NCBI RefSeq assembly: GCF_009765355.1
Contig: NZ_VTHK01000020.1
Coordinates: 1 to 64,000, forward strand
DNA from: Amycolatopsis anabasis
GTDB taxonomy: Bacteria; Actinomycetota; Actinomycetes; Mycobacteriales; Pseudonocardiaceae
Direction of reading: 5' to 3'
Length of the DNA stretch: 64,000 nt
In this document: positions 17,536 to 25,258 of the stretch, in pieces
Layout of the letters: every line of letters begins with the position of its first letter
Numbering within the stretch: position 1 is the first letter of the stretch
Translations under genes and position numbers: made by a program
Notes under the pieces: model-generated
Databases searched by the model: none
The model's input: only the letters and a program-made list of their open reading frames with translations
Told to the model about the DNA's origin: nothing

Positions 17536-18363
17536 TCAAACCGGGTGCGCTCTTCGCGTGCGTGCCCGCTCGTCCAGGGTGTCGCGGAGCCGTGTCGCAA
17601 AGGCTTCCGGTTCGGTGATGAAGGCTATGTGATTGCCGGGGAACTCGGCGAAGGGGCAACCGGCTCGTTCGGCGATGATCCGTGCGGTGCGGGCGTAGTA
17701 AGCGTCAGCGCTGGCGTGTCCGGCGGCGCTGACCATCGGGACGCGGTTTCGCCGGATCCGATCTAGGTCGGGCACGTAGTAGGTGATCGGCAGGAATTCC
17801 CGGGTCAGGAAGAATTCGCTGTTGGGCGTGATGTTCTCCGCGGAGATACGTGCGGTAAGGGAGTCGTCGAATCCGGTCAATGTCGAATGGAACGCCTTCA
17901 TGGCCGCGACGACGTCTCCCTCCTGGCGGTAGGTGCGCTGTACGTTGGTCATGAAGCCTTGCCAGGTTTCGGCGTCAGGCAGGATCGACATGACCGGCGG
18001 CTCGTGCACGACCAGCTTCTTGATCACGTCGGAGTGGCGTGCGGCTAGTTCGAGCCCGATGGAAGCGCCCCCGCTGTTACCGAAGATGTAAGCCCGTTCG
18101 TGGCCCGTGGCATGGATGACGGCCACGGCGTCGCGGGCCTGCTGGGCCATGTCCAGATCGAGTGTGGCGTCCCCGGTGCTGCGGGAGTTGCATCGCCGGT
18201 CGTAACTGACGACCGTGTATTCACCGGCGAGCATGGGCCTGATGGCGTCGTAGCGCCTGCTGTCGCCGCCACCACCGGAGATCATCAGGAGCAGCGGGCC
18301 GTCGCCCTGGTGGTCGTAGACGATGTCGGCGCCTTCGGTACGGACGCTCTTCGTGCTGGTCAT
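17536..18363 (-). CDS. alpha/beta hydrolase
   Basis: 275 aa from ATG 18363 (ATG 18378 is an alternative). It has the HG-type oxyanion region (LLLMISGGGGDSRRYD), nucleophile elbow GNSGG with Ser97, and a C-terminal histidine (FPGNHIAFI). It belongs to the general alpha/beta hydrolase fold with a small cap. Substrate unknown. The integrase gene of the mobile element ends only about 50 bp upstream, so the element's left boundary lies in this gene's promoter region. Confidence 0.8.
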   Translation of the reverse strand: MTSTKSVRTEGADIVYDHQGDGPLLLMISGGGGDSRRYDAIRPMLAGEYTVVSYDRRCNSRSTGDATLDLDMAQQARDAVAVIHATGHERAYIFGNSGGASIGLELAARHSDVIKKLVVHEPPVMSILPDAETWQGFMTNVQRTYRQEGDVVAAMKAFHSTLTGFDDSLTARISAENITPNSEFFLTREFLPITYYVPDLDRIRRNRVPMVSAAGHASADAYYARTARIIAERAGCPFAEFPGNHIAFITEPEAFATRLRDTLDERARTRRAHPV

Positions 18364-18371
18364 GAAGGTGG

Positions 18372-18404
18372 CCTTCATAGCGTGCACCAGCCCTGACCTG
18401 CGCA
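18372..18404 (-). repeat. att-like repeat, left copy (inverted)
   Basis: On the minus strand: TGCGCAGGTCAGGG (18404-18391), 9 nt, GCTATGAAGG (18381-18372). A near copy lies in the opposite orientation at 27914-27945. It sits immediately behind the integrase stop, where an attachment site is expected. Confidence 0.4.
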
Positions 18405-18412
18405 AACATGGG

Positions 18413-19636
18413 TCAAGCCGTCTCTTCGGTACGCGCAGGGTACACGCGGCCACGGCCCGCGAACGCGCGGTTGACGGCGGCTTCCGCGTGTTCGTGGGCT
18501 CGGTCGAACAGGTGGCCGTACACGTCCATGGTCGTGCTCATGTGCTTGTGACCGACGTACTCCTGTACGGCCTTCGGGTTGGTGTTCGCCTCAATGAGCA
18601 CGGACACGTAGTAGTGCCGCAACATGTGCTGGCCGGTCTCGTCCTCGGTGGCCGGGTCCAGTCCGGCCGCGCGGATGGCCGGGTGCCAGTACTCGCGGTT
18701 GAACTCCCGAGCGCTGATCAACTCGCCGTCCTCGGTGACGAACAACAGGTTGTTGGTCCGCTTACAGCACGTGCACGGAGCCGGGGTGGTGCCGTAGCGC
18801 TTGATGTGCGCGGCCAGCGCGTCCGCCGTGGTCTGCGGGAGCGGCACGGTCCGGACGGACCCGCGCTTGGGCGGGACGAGCACTAGTTTCCCGTCGATGC
18901 GCTGGACCTGGTGGCGGATAGTGATCTTGCGCCGGAGAAAGTCCAGGTCTTCCACCGCCACGGCGAAACTCTCTCCCTGCCGATGGCCGCACGTGGCCGA
19001 CGCCAGCGGGACCCCGTGGTACCGGTCCGGGAAGGCTTCCACGATCGCATCCACCACGGGGTCTTCCCATGGCCGGACGGGTGGCCGCCGGGGTTCGGCG
19101 ACGCGTTCCACCCCGTCGAACGGGTGCACCGCGATCACGCCATCGATCTTCGCCGCGCGAAAGATGCCGCCAAGGTGCGTCCAACACGCCAGGACTGTTG
19201 CGTCCGAGAGCTTCCCGTCACCGCGCTTGGCCGTCTTGGTGCGCATGGTCGTTTTCCACGCGTTCACCGAGGACTGTCGGCACTCGTTCATGGCTTTGCC
19301 GCCGAAGTGCGGGTACAGGTGGTTCTTGAGCCGGGACTTGATCGTCCGGATGGAACCGGGGGTACCGGGGTGGTTCGGCAACCAGTGCTTTTCGACGTAG
19401 TCCCGGAAGGTGATCCGTCCCTTGGTCGCGTCGAACGGCATCATTCCCTTGATCAGGTCAGCCTTGACGGACGTGTCGTAGTCCTCCGCGTCCCCTTTCA
19501 GCTCGAACGAGCGGACCCGGGTGCCGGGATTCCTTACGCGCCAGCGTTTTCCGCGTCCGTAGTCCTTAGTGCGGTTCTCCGCGTTCTTCGGTTTCCCCTT
19601 GAAATACCATCTGTCCTCAACGGCCATCGTCGTCAC
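18413..19636 (-). CDS. int: tyrosine recombinase/integrase
   Basis: 407 aa from GTG 19636; ATG 19627, 8 nt behind AGGAAAG, is also likely. It has an N-terminal SAM-like core-binding domain (about 75-170) and a catalytic domain (190-390). All catalytic residues are visible: Arg219 (CGHRQGE), Lys257 region (PPKRGSVRTVPL), His337/Arg340 (QHMLRHYYVS), His363 (YVGHKHMS) and nucleophile Tyr373 (MDVYGHL). Residues 288-291 carry a CTCC cysteine cluster in an insert. The start overlaps the end of the repressor gene, so the two are cotranscribed, which ties integration to the lysogenic-like state. Confidence 0.92.
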   Translation of the reverse strand: MTTMAVEDRWYFKGKPKNAENRTKDYGRGKRWRVRNPGTRVRSFELKGDAEDYDTSVKADLIKGMMPFDATKGRITFRDYVEKHWLPNHPGTPGSIRTIKSRLKNHLYPHFGGKAMNECRQSSVNAWKTTMRTKTAKRGDGKLSDATVLACWTHLGGIFRAAKIDGVIAVHPFDGVERVAEPRRPPVRPWEDPVVDAIVEAFPDRYHGVPLASATCGHRQGESFAVAVEDLDFLRRKITIRHQVQRIDGKLVLVPPKRGSVRTVPLPQTTADALAAHIKRYGTTPAPCTCCKRTNNLLFVTEDGELISAREFNREYWHPAIRAAGLDPATEDETGQHMLRHYYVSVLIEANTNPKAVQEYVGHKHMSTTMDVYGHLFDRAHEHAEAAVNRAFAGRGRVYPARTEETA

Positions 19637-20156
19637 TTTCCTTTCGTTCCAACTCCTTGATCACCTGCTGTACCGCCCGCTGCAACATGTCGTTAACGGC
19701 CGGACTGTGCCGCGACCCCGGCGGCCGATCGGGGTGGTTCTCTTCCGCGAACTGGACGGCGCGCACACTCGGTACGGCCTCTTCGGCCGCCTCGGGCTCG
19801 CCGAGCGGTGATTCCGCGCGCATCCATTGCCAGGACGCGGCGAAGCTCCCGGACGTGGTTTCCGTGAGCGGTACGGGTTCGCCGTTGTCGGTGTCCGGGA
19901 GCAGGAGCGCGGCCGGGGTGGTGTCGAACGCGACCGCGAGCGCAACCAGGTCGTCCACGGTCAGCCGTCGTTCCTGGCGTTCGAGCCGGGAGATTCCGGG
20001 AGGGTCCAGCGGGTGGCCTGCATCCGCTAGTCGGGTGGCCAACTCGTCCAACGTCCATCCGCGCTTTCGTCGAAGGTGGCGGATACCGGCCGCCGCGCGG
20101 CTGGCGGTCGGCCCCTGTTCTACCTGGCGTTTTGTCACAATGACAAGTTGTAGCAT
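19617..20156 (-). CDS. XRE-family repressor of the element
   Basis: 179 aa from ATG 20156, or 173 aa from GTG 20138. The Cro/C1 domain is at about residues 25-85 (HLRRKRGWTLDELATRLADA, then ISRLERQERRLTVDDLVAL). The C-terminal half is acidic and of unknown fold. It is divergent to the excisionase-like gene, and its own start codons overlap repeated TGACAAGT sites, as expected for a self-regulating repressor such as phage CI or satellite Stl. It overlaps the integrase gene. Confidence 0.8.
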   Translation of the reverse strand: MLQLVIVTKRQVEQGPTASRAAAGIRHLRRKRGWTLDELATRLADAGHPLDPPGISRLERQERRLTVDDLVALAVAFDTTPAALLLPDTDNGEPVPLTETTSGSFAASWQWMRAESPLGEPEAAEEAVPSVRAVQFAEENHPDRPPGSRHSPAVNDMLQRAVQQVIKELERKESDDDGR

Positions 20157-20188
20157 GGTTTGACAAGTCTTGGAAGGGTGGGTATTAA
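20132..20188. promoter_or_regulatory. divergent switch: promoter and operators
   Basis: Plus-strand promoter TTGACA (20160-20165), 17 nt, TATTAA (20183-20188). Operators: TTGTCACAATGACAA (20132-20146, perfect arms) and direct repeats TGACAAGT at 20141-20148 and 20161-20168, 20 bp (two helical turns) apart; the second overlaps the -35 box. Repressor binding here would shut off the excisionase/Rep operon. Confidence 0.7.
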
Positions 20189-20241
20189 AGAAGCACGTCA
20201 CAGCTAGATCAACACCAGGAGGATTGGTTGCCGATGATCAA

Positions 20242-20490
20242 GTGACGGCCCGAAAGGCCAACAGCACCCCGGCCAGGAACGCGGCGGCAGACCGCCGCCA
20301 GCCGGTCCGGCTACTCTCCCCGCGAGAGCTAGCCGACTATCTGGGAATCACCCTCAACACCCTCTACGTGTGGAACACGCGCGGCCAAGGCCCCCGCCGG
20401 TACCGCGTCGGCCGCCACGTCCGCTACCGGCTGGCGGACGTGGACGCCTGGCTAGAGAAGCAGGTGGACGGGGGAGGCCATGCGGCGTGA
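20242..20490 (+). CDS. excisionase/AlpA-like helix-turn-helix protein
   Basis: 82 aa from GTG 20242. A MerR/AlpA-type HTH_17 domain fills the second half: LLSPRELADYLGITLNTLYV, then GPRRYRVGRHVRYRLADVDA. Such proteins act as excisionases or as activators of integrase in integrative elements. A good ribosome site AGGAGGA (20217-20223) is better placed for an ATG at 20234, which opens a three-codon frame whose TGA overlaps this GTG; coupled re-initiation is possible. First gene of the rightward operon. Confidence 0.75.
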   Translation: MTARKANSTPARNAAADRRQPVRLLSPRELADYLGITLNTLYVWNTRGQGPRRYRVGRHVRYRLADVDAWLEKQVDGGGHAA

Positions 20491-20602
20491 TCACAACGCG
20501 AAACGGCTCCCCGCCGGATAACGGGGAGCCGTTCCAGGAGAGCAGCCAGCCAAGCGGCACCACTTCGCGTCCACAGTGTACGGCCGAACGGATGGCCGTG
20601 TG

Positions 20603-21394
20603 ATGGTCGGCCGGTTCGAGTGGGAGCGCGCGCTCCGCGCCGCCGAAAACGTGCCGTGGCACGTGAAGTCGCTGCTTCTCATGGTCGGTACGTGGATGAG
20701 CGCGGACGGGTCGAACGCACGGCCGTCCCTGGCTGCGCTCAGCAGTGCCACCGGGCTATCCCGGTCACGGGTGATCGAACTCCTTGGGATAGCAGAGGAA
20801 TCCGGCTGGCTGCGGCCGGTCAGGACCCGGGGAAAGGTCACCTTGCGGCACGCTGCAATCCCGGACCCGTCCAACCAGTCGGACCCGTCCAATGAACAGG
20901 ACCCGTCCGACCCACCGGACAGGTCTACGGGATCAACCCGTCCGACCCACCGGACCAGGGGGTCCGACCCACCGGACGGGACCCGTCCGACCCACCGGAC
21001 CCAACAATCACAAGACAATCCACTTATCACTCATCCCGACCGGGACGAGGACGACGACCTAGCCACGTTCGCGAAGAAGGTCAACGCCACCCCGGAACAA
21101 CTCCGACAAGTCGCTAAGCAACACCCCACCCGCGTCGTAGCGCTGGTCCCATGGCTAGAGAAGCTCCATGCCAATGGCGACCTACTGCCCAAAGTGGACG
21201 TCGTGAAGGAAGCGGAACACAAGGCGATACGGCGAACGCTCGTTGACGAAGCACCCGACCATCCGGACTGTCGGCACCACATCCCCGGAGGGAACCGCCG
21301 AAAACCCGGCTATGACTGGTGTGTCTGTCCCGACTGCCGCCGCGAACTCACCGAGCAATCTGCCGACATGCAACAAGAAGAGGTGACAGCGTGA
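20603..21394 (+). CDS. helix-turn-helix protein, Rep-like, with internal repeats
   Basis: 263 aa from ATG 20603. The N-terminal 85 residues are a winged-helix-like domain (VPWHVKSLLLMVGTWMSADG, then LSSATGLSRSRVIELLGIAE), as in the helix-turn-helix proteins that precede or replace replication genes in actinomycete elements. Residues 90-140 are a hydrophilic linker built on repeated DPSDPP/RPTHRT units. The C-terminus has a cysteine/histidine set (CRHHIPGG, WCVCPDCRRE) that may bind zinc. It probably initiates or controls replication. It ends in a GTGA overlap with the next gene. Confidence 0.55.
   Translation: MVGRFEWERALRAAENVPWHVKSLLLMVGTWMSADGSNARPSLAALSSATGLSRSRVIELLGIAEESGWLRPVRTRGKVTLRHAAIPDPSNQSDPSNEQDPSDPPDRSTGSTRPTHRTRGSDPPDGTRPTHRTQQSQDNPLITHPDRDEDDDLATFAKKVNATPEQLRQVAKQHPTRVVALVPWLEKLHANGDLLPKVDVVKEAEHKAIRRTLVDEAPDHPDCRHHIPGGNRRKPGYDWCVCPDCRRELTEQSADMQQEEVTA
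20868..21003 (+). repeat. iteron-like direct repeats inside the Rep-like gene
   Basis: Six irregularly spaced units built on ACCCGTCC(A/G)A; the last four extend to CGTCCGACCCACCGGAC or a one-base variant. They encode the hydrophilic linker, but the nucleotide identity is higher than a low-complexity linker needs. Iterons inside a rep gene are a common way to mark an origin. Confidence 0.55.
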
Positions 21395-21648
21395 CCAGCA
21401 ACCCCAACGCGCTCAACAGTTCCGCTCTCGCGGACCAACTCACCGCGCGGCTCAACGTTCGCGATCCACTTCGGACACAACTGCTCGCCGAACTCGGCGA
21501 CACCCCGGCCGGCCAGCACCCCGCAGAACAAGATCAATCCACAGTGGTCGGCATGCAGCCGGACCCGTCGCAAGGACACTCCGGACTCCCACCGCGCCAC
21601 GGCCACGGGGACCCGCTGACACGGGACCTCGCCAAAGCCACCCGCTAA
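21391..21648 (+). CDS. small hypothetical protein (85 aa)
   Basis: GTG 21391 overlaps the previous stop. The product is hydrophilic (SALADQLTARLNVRDPLRTQ) with a Gln/Pro/His-rich disordered tail. No domain recognised. Its place in the rightward operon suggests an accessory role for the element. Confidence 0.5.
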   Translation: MTSNPNALNSSALADQLTARLNVRDPLRTQLLAELGDTPAGQHPAEQDQSTVVGMQPDPSQGHSGLPPRHGHGDPLTRDLAKATR

Positions 21649-21675
21649 CGCCAAGCAGCAAAAGGAGAACGAGCC

Positions 21676-22485
21676 ATGAACGATCCCCGAGGAAAGCTCG
21701 ACGGACTAACGTCCGTTGTGGACGGACTAGCGGCCTACAACTACCGGACTCCCAAGGACGTAGCCGCGTACATCAAGCTCGGCTACGCCGTGCTCAACGC
21801 CGAACCCCCCGCCACCGACCCGGCCACCTACGCCGATAACGCCAACCCCGACGACGCGCCACGCGCCATCGTGGACTACGCGACTGCCGTAACAGTCGCA
21901 GACCCTCCCCGATGGACCGCGCGGCAACACGAACTCGCCACCGTCCCGGCCGCTCGCGCGCTGGCCGCGTTCCGGCCGCATCTGTGGAAAGCCGTAGCGG
22001 CGCTCCGCAAGCCGTACACCGAAGCCATGGCCGTGCTCGCCGAAGCACTCGCCACCATCCCGGCAGGCATCCGGGACAACGCGGAGAAGATGCTCAACGC
22101 GGGTTCCGACGTGACGGCCGCCTACCTCCGCGCACGCGATGCCATCGCAGAACTGGACATCATCGGCAACATCCGCACCGGCCTAAGTGGACTCGGCGCT
22201 ACGGTCGGCGGCGCGGCGGACCTCGTGCAGGCAACCACGTACGCGCGGTTCCGGGACTTCCCCCACGCCGACGCCTACCGCGAGTCCAACAAGACTGCTC
22301 CCGCGTGGCTCGGCCAGTGGTCGGCCATTGCGGACAGCGACGCGCAACCATGGATGCCAGACCGCGACGACCACGCCACGCACGTTGCCGAACTCACCGA
22401 AGACCGCAACCGATACAAGCGCGACGAACGCGGCCAGCTCGCACGCCGAACCGGCGGCGAAGGCGCCTTCATCGTCGCCGCATGA
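21676..22485 (+). CDS. hypothetical element protein (269 aa)
   Basis: ATG 21676 behind AAAGGAG. Mostly alpha-helical and alanine-rich: AVAALRKPYTEAMAVLAEAL, then DNAEKMLNAGSDVTAAYLRA and RFRDFPHADAYRES. No transmembrane segment or signal peptide. I do not recognise the family. It lies between the Rep-like gene and the terminase-like gene on the same strand, in the early/middle module of the element. Confidence 0.55.
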   Translation: MNDPRGKLDGLTSVVDGLAAYNYRTPKDVAAYIKLGYAVLNAEPPATDPATYADNANPDDAPRAIVDYATAVTVADPPRWTARQHELATVPAARALAAFRPHLWKAVAALRKPYTEAMAVLAEALATIPAGIRDNAEKMLNAGSDVTAAYLRARDAIAELDIIGNIRTGLSGLGATVGGAADLVQATTYARFRDFPHADAYRESNKTAPAWLGQWSAIADSDAQPWMPDRDDHATHVAELTEDRNRYKRDERGQLARRTGGEGAFIVAA

Positions 22486-22695
22486 GACCGCGACCGGCCG
22501 CGTCAACCCGCGTGAGGACGGCAAGCGCGAGCACCACAGCGGACACCCTCCCGGCCATCGGGTCCGCCGCTCCGCTGCGCGGCCGGTCGCACCCACCCCG
22601 GCAGGGGACCCCTCTCCCCGGCCCCTCGTTATCGGTCCGTCATAGCGGCTCAGATTCCGTGTGGTCCGAAACGAATCGACCTGTAGGGAGGCATC

Positions 22696-23055
22696 ATGCC
22701 GAATCGTAAGCCGACTCTGCCGAATGGGACCGGCGGCGCGACCGGTCGCCGCCTGTGGAAGTCCGTTGTGGATGAGTACGAGCTGGACGAGCACGAGCTA
22801 GCGCTACTGGTCGAAGCGGTCCGCACGGTGGACGCGCTCTCGGCGCTGGATGCCGACGTGCAGCGAATGGGGGTGCTGGTGGAGTCACCGCAAGGCCGGA
22901 AGGCGAACCCGGCTTTGGTGGAGGCGAGGCAACAGCGGATCGCGCTTGCGCGTCTTCTGGCGGCGCTGCGGCTGCCGTCCGGCGACGAGGCCGACGGTCG
23001 GCCACAGCGCCGCGTCGGTGTGCGGGGGCCGCACCGACTTGGGAGTGTGTCGTGA
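22696..23055 (+). CDS. phage terminase small-subunit-like protein
   Basis: 119 aa from ATG 22696 behind GTAGGGAGG. RRLWKSVVDEYELDEHELAL, then LLVEAVRTVDALSALDADVQ, VESPQGRKANPALVEARQQR and IALARLLAALRLP match the small terminase proteins (P27-like) of actinophages and related islands. In phages the protein recognises cos/pac DNA. No large subunit is present, so, as in satellites, it could redirect a helper phage's packaging. The 210 bp upstream is non-coding and could hold a packaging site; this is inference. Confidence 0.6.
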   Translation: MPNRKPTLPNGTGGATGRRLWKSVVDEYELDEHELALLVEAVRTVDALSALDADVQRMGVLVESPQGRKANPALVEARQQRIALARLLAALRLPSGDEADGRPQRRVGVRGPHRLGSVS

Positions 23056-23333
23056 GACGGCGCGCACGGTTCGGCAGTCTGCCGGACGGCTTGTCGGTGT
23101 TCGTGCCGACACGCTGGCTTGAGCCGGACGAGGACGAGCGTGACCCGATCGCGGTACATGCGCACGCGTACGGCCGCTGGCTGGACGCGTGCTCGGAAGC
23201 GCTGAGGGTGCCGCTCTACGACCTGCCGGAGTGCGGCGGGTGGTGGGGTCCGGTTCCCGGCCGCGCGGGGTGTCCGTGCTCGGTGTGCTCCCCCGGACGC
23301 GGACGGCCGGGTTCGGCGCTGAGACGGCCGTAG
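23052..23333 (+). CDS. small cysteine-containing protein (93 aa)
   Basis: GTG 23052 overlaps the stop of the terminase-like gene (GTGA). The central part (VHAHAYGRWLDACSEALRVP) is helical and the C-terminus carries a CPCSVC cluster that may bind metal. No family recognised. Last gene of the rightward operon, followed by a bidirectional hairpin. Confidence 0.5.
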   Translation: MRRRARFGSLPDGLSVFVPTRWLEPDEDERDPIAVHAHAYGRWLDACSEALRVPLYDLPECGGWWGPVPGRAGCPCSVCSPGRGRPGSALRRP

Positions 23334-23450
23334 AGCATCCCGGACGAGTCGGCCGCTCCATTTGTCGAGCGGACCGGCGCGCGGCCATCCTGGGAGCTCT
23401 CAGCCGCTCGCCGGAGTACGGTGGCTGCGCAGGCCGTGAAGTGGAAGCGA

Positions 23451-23486
23451 GGGACCCCGCGCAGTCAGTTGGCCGTGCGGGGTCCC
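23451..23486. terminator. bidirectional terminator between convergent operons
   Basis: GGGACCCCGC (23451-23460) pairs with GCGGGGTCCC (23477-23486), loop 16 nt. It separates the rightward element operon from the leftward cargo operon. Confidence 0.65.
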
Positions 23487-23492
23487 TTGTGG

Positions 23493-23798
23493 TCACTGCT
23501 CGTCTATGCGCAGCAGCTCAAACGACGTGTCCGCGCCGTCGAACATCACGAGCACCACCCCCGTGGAGCCGTCCACGAGGGAGTCCCGCGCTCCGGCCGC
23601 GTCCCGGTCCCGCGTGGTGCGCGCGGCCACCTGCCAGACCTCGTTACCGCCGTCCAGCTTGAGCCGGTACCGGCGACCCTCGCTCATGATCTCCACGTAC
23701 CGGCCGGACTCGGCGAAGTGTCGCGCGGCGGCGCACACGCCGACCAGGTGAACCATGTCCGGCGACAAGTCGCGCACGTGCTCGTTCGTCATGGTCAT
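23493..23798 (-). CDS. hypothetical partner of the methyltransferase (101 aa)
   Basis: ATG 23798 overlaps the methyltransferase stop (ATGA), so it belongs to the same unit. After a helical start (LSPDMVHLVGVCAAARHFAE) it has a strand-rich core (RYVEIMSEGRRYRLKLDGGN, EVWQVAA) and ends with GVVLVMFDGADTSFELLRID. No known family. The coupling suggests a role in the peptide-modification pathway, for example binding the precursor. Confidence 0.55.
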   Translation of the reverse strand: MTMTNEHVRDLSPDMVHLVGVCAAARHFAESGRYVEIMSEGRRYRLKLDGGNEVWQVAARTTRDRDAAGARDSLVDGSTGVVLVMFDGADTSFELLRIDEQ

Positions 23799-24952
23799 TC
23801 CTTGTCCGCGCCGTCGAGGGTGACGGACTGCCGGTTCGGGGTGATGGTCCAGCGCCATGCCGACAACGGGGGTTCGCCGCGTGCCTGCCACCACCGGTAG
23901 GCCGCTTCCGCTTCGTCCCACAGTCGCCGGGGACCTGACTGGCGGACGGCGTACCGTTTGCTGCCGTCCGGGACCACGCTGGCCCACGAACCGGTGAGCG
24001 GGTCCCGGAGCCACGCGACCCCCGGCCGGTCGTCGGTGCGTTCCCACACGTCGTACCGGCACGAGGGGACAGCGACAGCGATCGGCCACCGATGATCATC
24101 AGCGAGTAGCGGTACCCATGGCGCGATGTCCGTTGTGGACAGTTCCGCGTCGGGGTCGTCCCACTGTTGATCGGTGTTGACCGAGGACGGAACTCGCTGG
24201 GACCGCATTTCCATGAACCCGACTTGCATGTCAGCCGCACGGCCGGTCGCCGTGCCGTCCTCGTGCACCACGAACCGCACGAGCGGACCGGATGCAAGAT
24301 CGGCGCGCATCGGAGCGAGGATCACGCCACCCGGCCGCGTGTGCGCCACCCACGAGTACGGCAGATGTCCGATGTGGACGCTTGCTGTTGCGATGATCCG
24401 ATCGAACTCGCCGGACGGCTCGGTTGAACCATCGGCCAAGCGCGGGTACACGTTGACCAATCCGGCGTCTTCGAGTCGCTTACGTGCGTCGGCAGCCATG
24501 GCGGGGTCGATTTCCGCGGTGACCACAGTTCCTTGCGTGCCAACGATTTCAGCAAGCAAGGCCGCGTTCCATCCGGTACCCGTGCCAATCTCAAGCACGG
24601 ACTCTCCCGGCTGTACATCAAGTTCGGTCAGCATTCCGAGCACTGCGGACGGCATCGACGCGGAGCACGTCGGCCGGTAACCGACCTCTGGCCACGTGGT
24701 AGCGCCATCATCGAACTGGGTCACGATCACGCGGTTCGAGTACACAGCGCGCATCCAACGTTCGTTTTCGGTTGCGCGGTCTACGGGTTCGTACGGACCG
24801 TCCTCGACTTCCTGAACCCACATGCGGGAAGGAATGAACGATTCTCGTGGAACTGCGTTTAGCAACGAAAGGCGCTCGGCCGGGAAGTCCCCGGCCGAGC
24901 GCAATTCTTCGATCAGCGCACGCACGCCGTCATCGCTCGCGGCGACGGTCAC
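23795..24952 (-). CDS. PIMT-like O-methyltransferase of a RiPP system
   Basis: 385 aa from GTG 24952. The first about 210 residues match protein L-isoaspartyl/D-aspartyl methyltransferase, with SAM motif I VLEIGTGTG at 119-127 and the upstream TCSASMPSAVLGMLTELDVQ block. The extra 150-170 residue C-terminal domain is the plan of methyltransferases that methylate an Asp in a precursor peptide and lead to aspartimide (as in ATP-grasp peptide systems, lanthipeptide/lasso tailoring and imiditides), rather than the 220-aa repair enzyme. The 31-codon gene before it overlaps its start by 4 nt. No lanthionine, lasso or ATP-grasp enzyme is encoded nearby. Confidence 0.75.
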   Translation of the reverse strand: MTVAASDDGVRALIEELRSAGDFPAERLSLLNAVPRESFIPSRMWVQEVEDGPYEPVDRATENERWMRAVYSNRVIVTQFDDGATTWPEVGYRPTCSASMPSAVLGMLTELDVQPGESVLEIGTGTGWNAALLAEIVGTQGTVVTAEIDPAMAADARKRLEDAGLVNVYPRLADGSTEPSGEFDRIIATASVHIGHLPYSWVAHTRPGGVILAPMRADLASGPLVRFVVHEDGTATGRAADMQVGFMEMRSQRVPSSVNTDQQWDDPDAELSTTDIAPWVPLLADDHRWPIAVAVPSCRYDVWERTDDRPGVAWLRDPLTGSWASVVPDGSKRYAVRQSGPRRLWDEAEAAYRWWQARGEPPLSAWRWTITPNRQSVTLDGADKE

Positions 24953-25044
24953 TTGTTCTCGTCCTCGAACTTGTCCGGGTCAATGTCCTTGCCAGTCTTG
25001 CCGGTGCTCTTGTCGTCCTCAACCGAATGCTTGTCGTCACCCAC
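24949..25044 (-). CDS. putative RiPP precursor peptide, 31 aa
   Basis: GTG 25044 behind GGAGG (25052-25056, 7-nt spacing); TGA 24949-24951 overlaps the methyltransferase GTG. The peptide is very polar with nine Asp, three Glu, seven Lys, one Gly-Lys repeat (TGKTGKD) and a tail KDIDPDKFEDENK. It contains no Cys. Clustered Asp residues and strict coupling to a PIMT-like enzyme make it the likely substrate. It is shorter than usual gene-prediction cut-offs. Which Asp is modified cannot be told. Confidence 0.65.
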   Translation of the reverse strand: MGDDKHSVEDDKSTGKTGKDIDPDKFEDENK

Positions 25045-25165
25045 TGCTGTACCTCCGATCGCTATCACCCTATGTATCCGCGCGTATGCGTGGAACCCTT
25101 ATCACCCGCGCGCCGTAGCGCGCCGGTCCGACTCGCCATGCCGCCGGGTGAACCTATGGGGGACT

Positions 25166-25201
25166 CCCGGCCGCGCGCCGCCGGGGAAACGCGCGGCTGG
25201 G
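25166..25201. promoter_or_regulatory. 12-bp hairpin upstream of the peptide gene
   Basis: CCCGGCCGCGCG (25166-25177) and CGCGCGGCTGGG (25190-25201) pair with one G-T, loop 12 nt. It lies between the cargo genes and the peptide gene, so it could terminate or attenuate read-through into the peptide operon. Confidence 0.45.
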
Positions 25202-25258
25202 TCCCATGAGGTGCCGCGTGATGGCCGCGCCACGGTTCGCGCCACACACGACACAAAG

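Noticed and set aside
23795..24952. Housekeeping protein-repair isoaspartyl methyltransferase
   Set aside because: It is about 165 residues longer than repair enzymes and translationally coupled to a 31-codon peptide gene on a mobile element.
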